A stretch of DNA of 35,695 nt. It comes from Candidatus Lloydbacteria bacterium RIFCSPHIGHO2_02_FULL_50_18. GTDB taxonomy: Bacteria > Patescibacteriota > Minisyncoccia > Phycocordibacterales > UBA6899. Below the pieces are notes generated by a model. The model was given only the letters and a program-made list of their open reading frames with translations, did no database searches and had not been told where the DNA came from. The translations under genes were made by a program, and so were the position numbers. The stretch covers positions 1-35,695 of the forward strand of contig MHLM01000003.1 in the NCBI GenBank assembly GCA_001821395.1, given 5' to 3'. Of this stretch, positions 34,211 through 35,695 are shown piece after piece. Positions within the stretch are counted from its first letter, which is position 1. Every line of letters starts with the position of its first letter.

Positions 34211-34650
34211 AAATTCACTTCGTCTGTCGCGGAAACACGTATCGCAGTCGATTGGCTGAGGCATATTTTAACTCACTCGTTATCCCGGACTGCTTCGCTG
34301 TTTCGAGTGGTATTGCGGCCCTGCGTAACCTTAACGGTCCGATAACCACTTATGCGGCGAGGATCATTGCCGCGCATGGGTTCACCCAATACGGAAAGAT
34401 CGGCTGGACGCAATCTACAAAAGAAGACCTTGAGGCTGCGGATATTGTGGTATTCATGAATGCGGACGTGTATCGGGACTGTTGCGCAATCATCGGTCCC
34501 GTGATGCAAAGGTTTTATGTTTGGAGCGTGGAAGACGTCACGCCGGAGGAATTTGATGTGAACACCATAGAGGGGCTCGCTGACGCTGCTTTTGCTGAAA
34601 TAGTCAACGATACTAACGCTTTAGTCGAGGTGCTGCTTGGTGAAAAATAG
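34207..34650 (+). CDS. low-molecular-weight phosphatase/arsenate reductase-like protein
   Basis: A 147-aa protein of the LMW protein tyrosine phosphatase fold. The P-loop VCRGNTYRSRLAEA (6-19) has the CX5R signature with Cys7 and Arg13 followed by Ser14. VSSGIAAL (32-39), then an ADIVVFMNADVY strand and a SVEDVTPEEFD loop (122-132) in the place of the general-acid D-loop, match the fold. The first P-loop residue after Cys is Arg, less usual than the CxGNxxRS pattern of typical LMW-PTPs, so catalytic specificity is uncertain. It overlaps the HIT gene by 4 nt and likely depends on its translation. No transcription terminator separates it from the P-type ATPase gene, whose promoter begins 8 nt after its stop. 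Confidence 0.82.
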   Translation: MKIHFVCRGNTYRSRLAEAYFNSLVIPDCFAVSSGIAALRNLNGPITTYAARIIAAHGFTQYGKIGWTQSTKEDLEAADIVVFMNADVYRDCCAIIGPVMQRFYVWSVEDVTPEEFDVNTIEGLADAAFAEIVNDTNALVEVLLGEK

Positions 34651-34658
34651 TACGCGGA

Positions 34659-34667
34659 TGCTATACT
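34659..34667 (+). promoter_or_regulatory. extended -10 promoter of P-type ATPase gene
   Basis: TGC-TATACT, identical to the element at 24393, ends 7 nt before the ATG at 34675. An out-of-frame ATG at 34670 is only 2 nt away and is too close. Confidence 0.6.
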
Positions 34668-34674
34668 GGATGCT

Positions 34675-35695
34675 ATGACCGATCAAACACCACCCATAGC
34701 CATTACCGGTCTTACCTCCCAGGAGGCCGAAGAGCGTCTCGCAAAATACGGGGAGAATGTCATCTATCACCGCAAGCGTTTGCGTCCGATCATCGCGTTC
34801 ATCAAGAAGTTCAATAGCCCGCTCCTCCTGCTTTTGATCGGAGCTTCTGTTATTTCTTTTTTTCTCGATCAGCAAGTCAACGCAGCGATCATCATTTTTA
34901 TGGTCGTTCTTTCTGCGACACTCGATTTTTTGAACAGTTATAAATCGGAGAAAGTTGCTGAAAAATTGCTCACTCAAGTAGCGACGACTGCGACTACATT
35001 TCGTGATGGACAAAAGAAGGAAGTTTCTTTTCATGCACTGGTGCCCGGGGATATCGTTGAGTTTTCAGCAGGGGATGTTATTCCTGCGGACTGCGTGATC
35101 TTGTCTGCCGATGATTTTTTTGTAAATCAGTCTGCGCTCACTGGAGAGTCGTTTCCCGTCGAGAAGCACGTGTCTACGGTGCCGCCGCAATTGGACATGG
35201 CGATCACGTTGGGTGATGAGACTGCAGTCTTCATGGGGACATCGGTTGTGACGGGGTATGCCGTTGCGATGATCATGCATACTGGTGTGAATGCTGAATT
35301 CGGAAAGATCGCGGAACGACTTTCTGCAAATGAGGAAGAAACTAATTTTGATCGAAGCTTGAGACAGTTCAGTGTATTCATCATGCGTTTGACTATCGTT
35401 ATGGTGGTCATTGTCTTTGCGCTCAATTGGTATTTTGGACAAGAAATATTTGATTCATTTCTTTTTGCTGTTGCGATCGCAGTGGGGCTCACCCCCGAAC
35501 TGCTCCCCGTCATCATGTCGGTCGCACTTTCTCACGGTTCGATGGTGATGGCGAAGAAGAAGGTCATCGTGAAGAATCTCGCCGCGGTACAAAATTTCGG
35601 GAGTATGGATATCTTGTGTACCGATAAAACGGGAACATTGACGAAAGACCGGATCGAGCTGGTCAAATGCGTCGATATGGCGGGGGTTGATTCCG
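34675..35695 (+). CDS. mgtA: MgtA-type P-type ATPase, 5' part
   Basis: The first 340 residues of a cation-transporting P-type ATPase; the gene runs past the window end. An N-terminal cation-ATPase domain precedes TM1 and TM2 (about 47-64 and 70-88). The actuator domain contains PGDIV (124-128) and TGES (156-159). TM3 and TM4 cover about 233-251 and 260-285, with GLTPELLP (271-278) as the ion-binding kink. The phosphorylation motif is DKTGT with Asp317 (313-324 reads ILCTDKTGTLTK). The NFGSMDILCTDKTGT stretch and the PELLP motif are characteristic of the P-IIIB magnesium importers MgtA/MgtB. It would import Mg2+ with ATP hydrolysis. The nucleotide-binding domain and last helices lie outside the window, so completeness cannot be judged. 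Confidence 0.88.
   Translation, partial: MTDQTPPIAITGLTSQEAEERLAKYGENVIYHRKRLRPIIAFIKKFNSPLLLLLIGASVISFFLDQQVNAAIIIFMVVLSATLDFLNSYKSEKVAEKLLTQVATTATTFRDGQKKEVSFHALVPGDIVEFSAGDVIPADCVILSADDFFVNQSALTGESFPVEKHVSTVPPQLDMAITLGDETAVFMGTSVVTGYAVAMIMHTGVNAEFGKIAERLSANEEETNFDRSLRQFSVFIMRLTIVMVVIVFALNWYFGQEIFDSFLFAVAIAVGLTPELLPVIMSVALSHGSMVMAKKKVIVKNLAAVQNFGSMDILCTDKTGTLTKDRIELVKCVDMAGVDS

Noticed and set aside
1-35695. Alternative genetic code (UGA as Gly or Trp) as in some CPR lineages
   Set aside because: Genes end normally at UGA (for example at 1393-1395 and 34208-34210) and no conserved domain contains in-frame UGA.

Overview
The window looks like a chromosomal segment of a Patescibacteria (CPR) bacterium, most likely Parcubacteria. 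Reasons: large multidomain secreted proteins combining peptidoglycan-binding, cysteine-motif, InlB-type and FN3 modules; many small orphan membrane proteins; scattered salvage enzymes and no biosynthetic operons; and very few Shine-Dalgarno sequences. UGA serves as a normal stop (for example at 1393-1395), which argues against the UGA-recoding CPR lineages. The lineage call is inference. No rRNA, tRNA, CRISPR array, insertion sequence or prophage was recognised.

Layout. 1-5.1 kb: a 90-aa membrane protein (-), a DUF318/ArsP-like permease (+), a 706-aa secreted peptidoglycan-binding multidomain protein (+) and a secreted helical protein (+), with two copies of a GC-rich palindromic element between genes. 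5.2-15.9 kb: a cell-surface locus. On the minus strand lie a 2144-aa surface protein (14 near-identical Kelch-like repeats, FN3 domains, an internal coiled coil), a MacB/FtsX-type permease with a long cytoplasmic coiled coil, and its ABC ATPase with an unexplained 200-aa C-terminal extension. Divergent from them is a cytoplasmic coiled-coil protein with similar helical composition. 15.9-16.5 kb: non-coding, with a perfect 40-bp palindrome and a terminator-like hairpin. 16.5-21.3 kb: a GH13 family protein, a conserved Cys-motif membrane protein, and a salvage group (adenine deaminase, uracil phosphoribosyltransferase, a second phosphoribosyltransferase), then a small hypothetical. 21.3-24.2 kb: three overlapping or tightly spaced small membrane proteins with membrane-edge histidines, a PAP2 phosphatase, and a stand-alone proline dehydrogenase (-). 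24.4-33.2 kb: a 2207-aa alpha-2-macroglobulin with an intact thioester motif, convergent with penicillin-binding protein 1C. 33.3-35.7 kb: a small membrane protein, a HIT protein overlapping a low-molecular-weight phosphatase-like protein, and the 5' part of an MgtA-type P-type ATPase cut by the window end.

The most consistent unexpected signal is promoter geometry. At seven gene starts a TGnTANNNT extended -10 sequence ends exactly 6 nt before the ATG; six more starts have a similar element 7-11 nt away. Transcription should then begin at or within a few bases of the start codon, so leaderless mRNAs look like the rule here. Internal operon genes rely on overlap or short gaps without Shine-Dalgarno sequences. 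The clear exception is proline dehydrogenase, which has a GGAGGG motif and a leader of about 31 nt.
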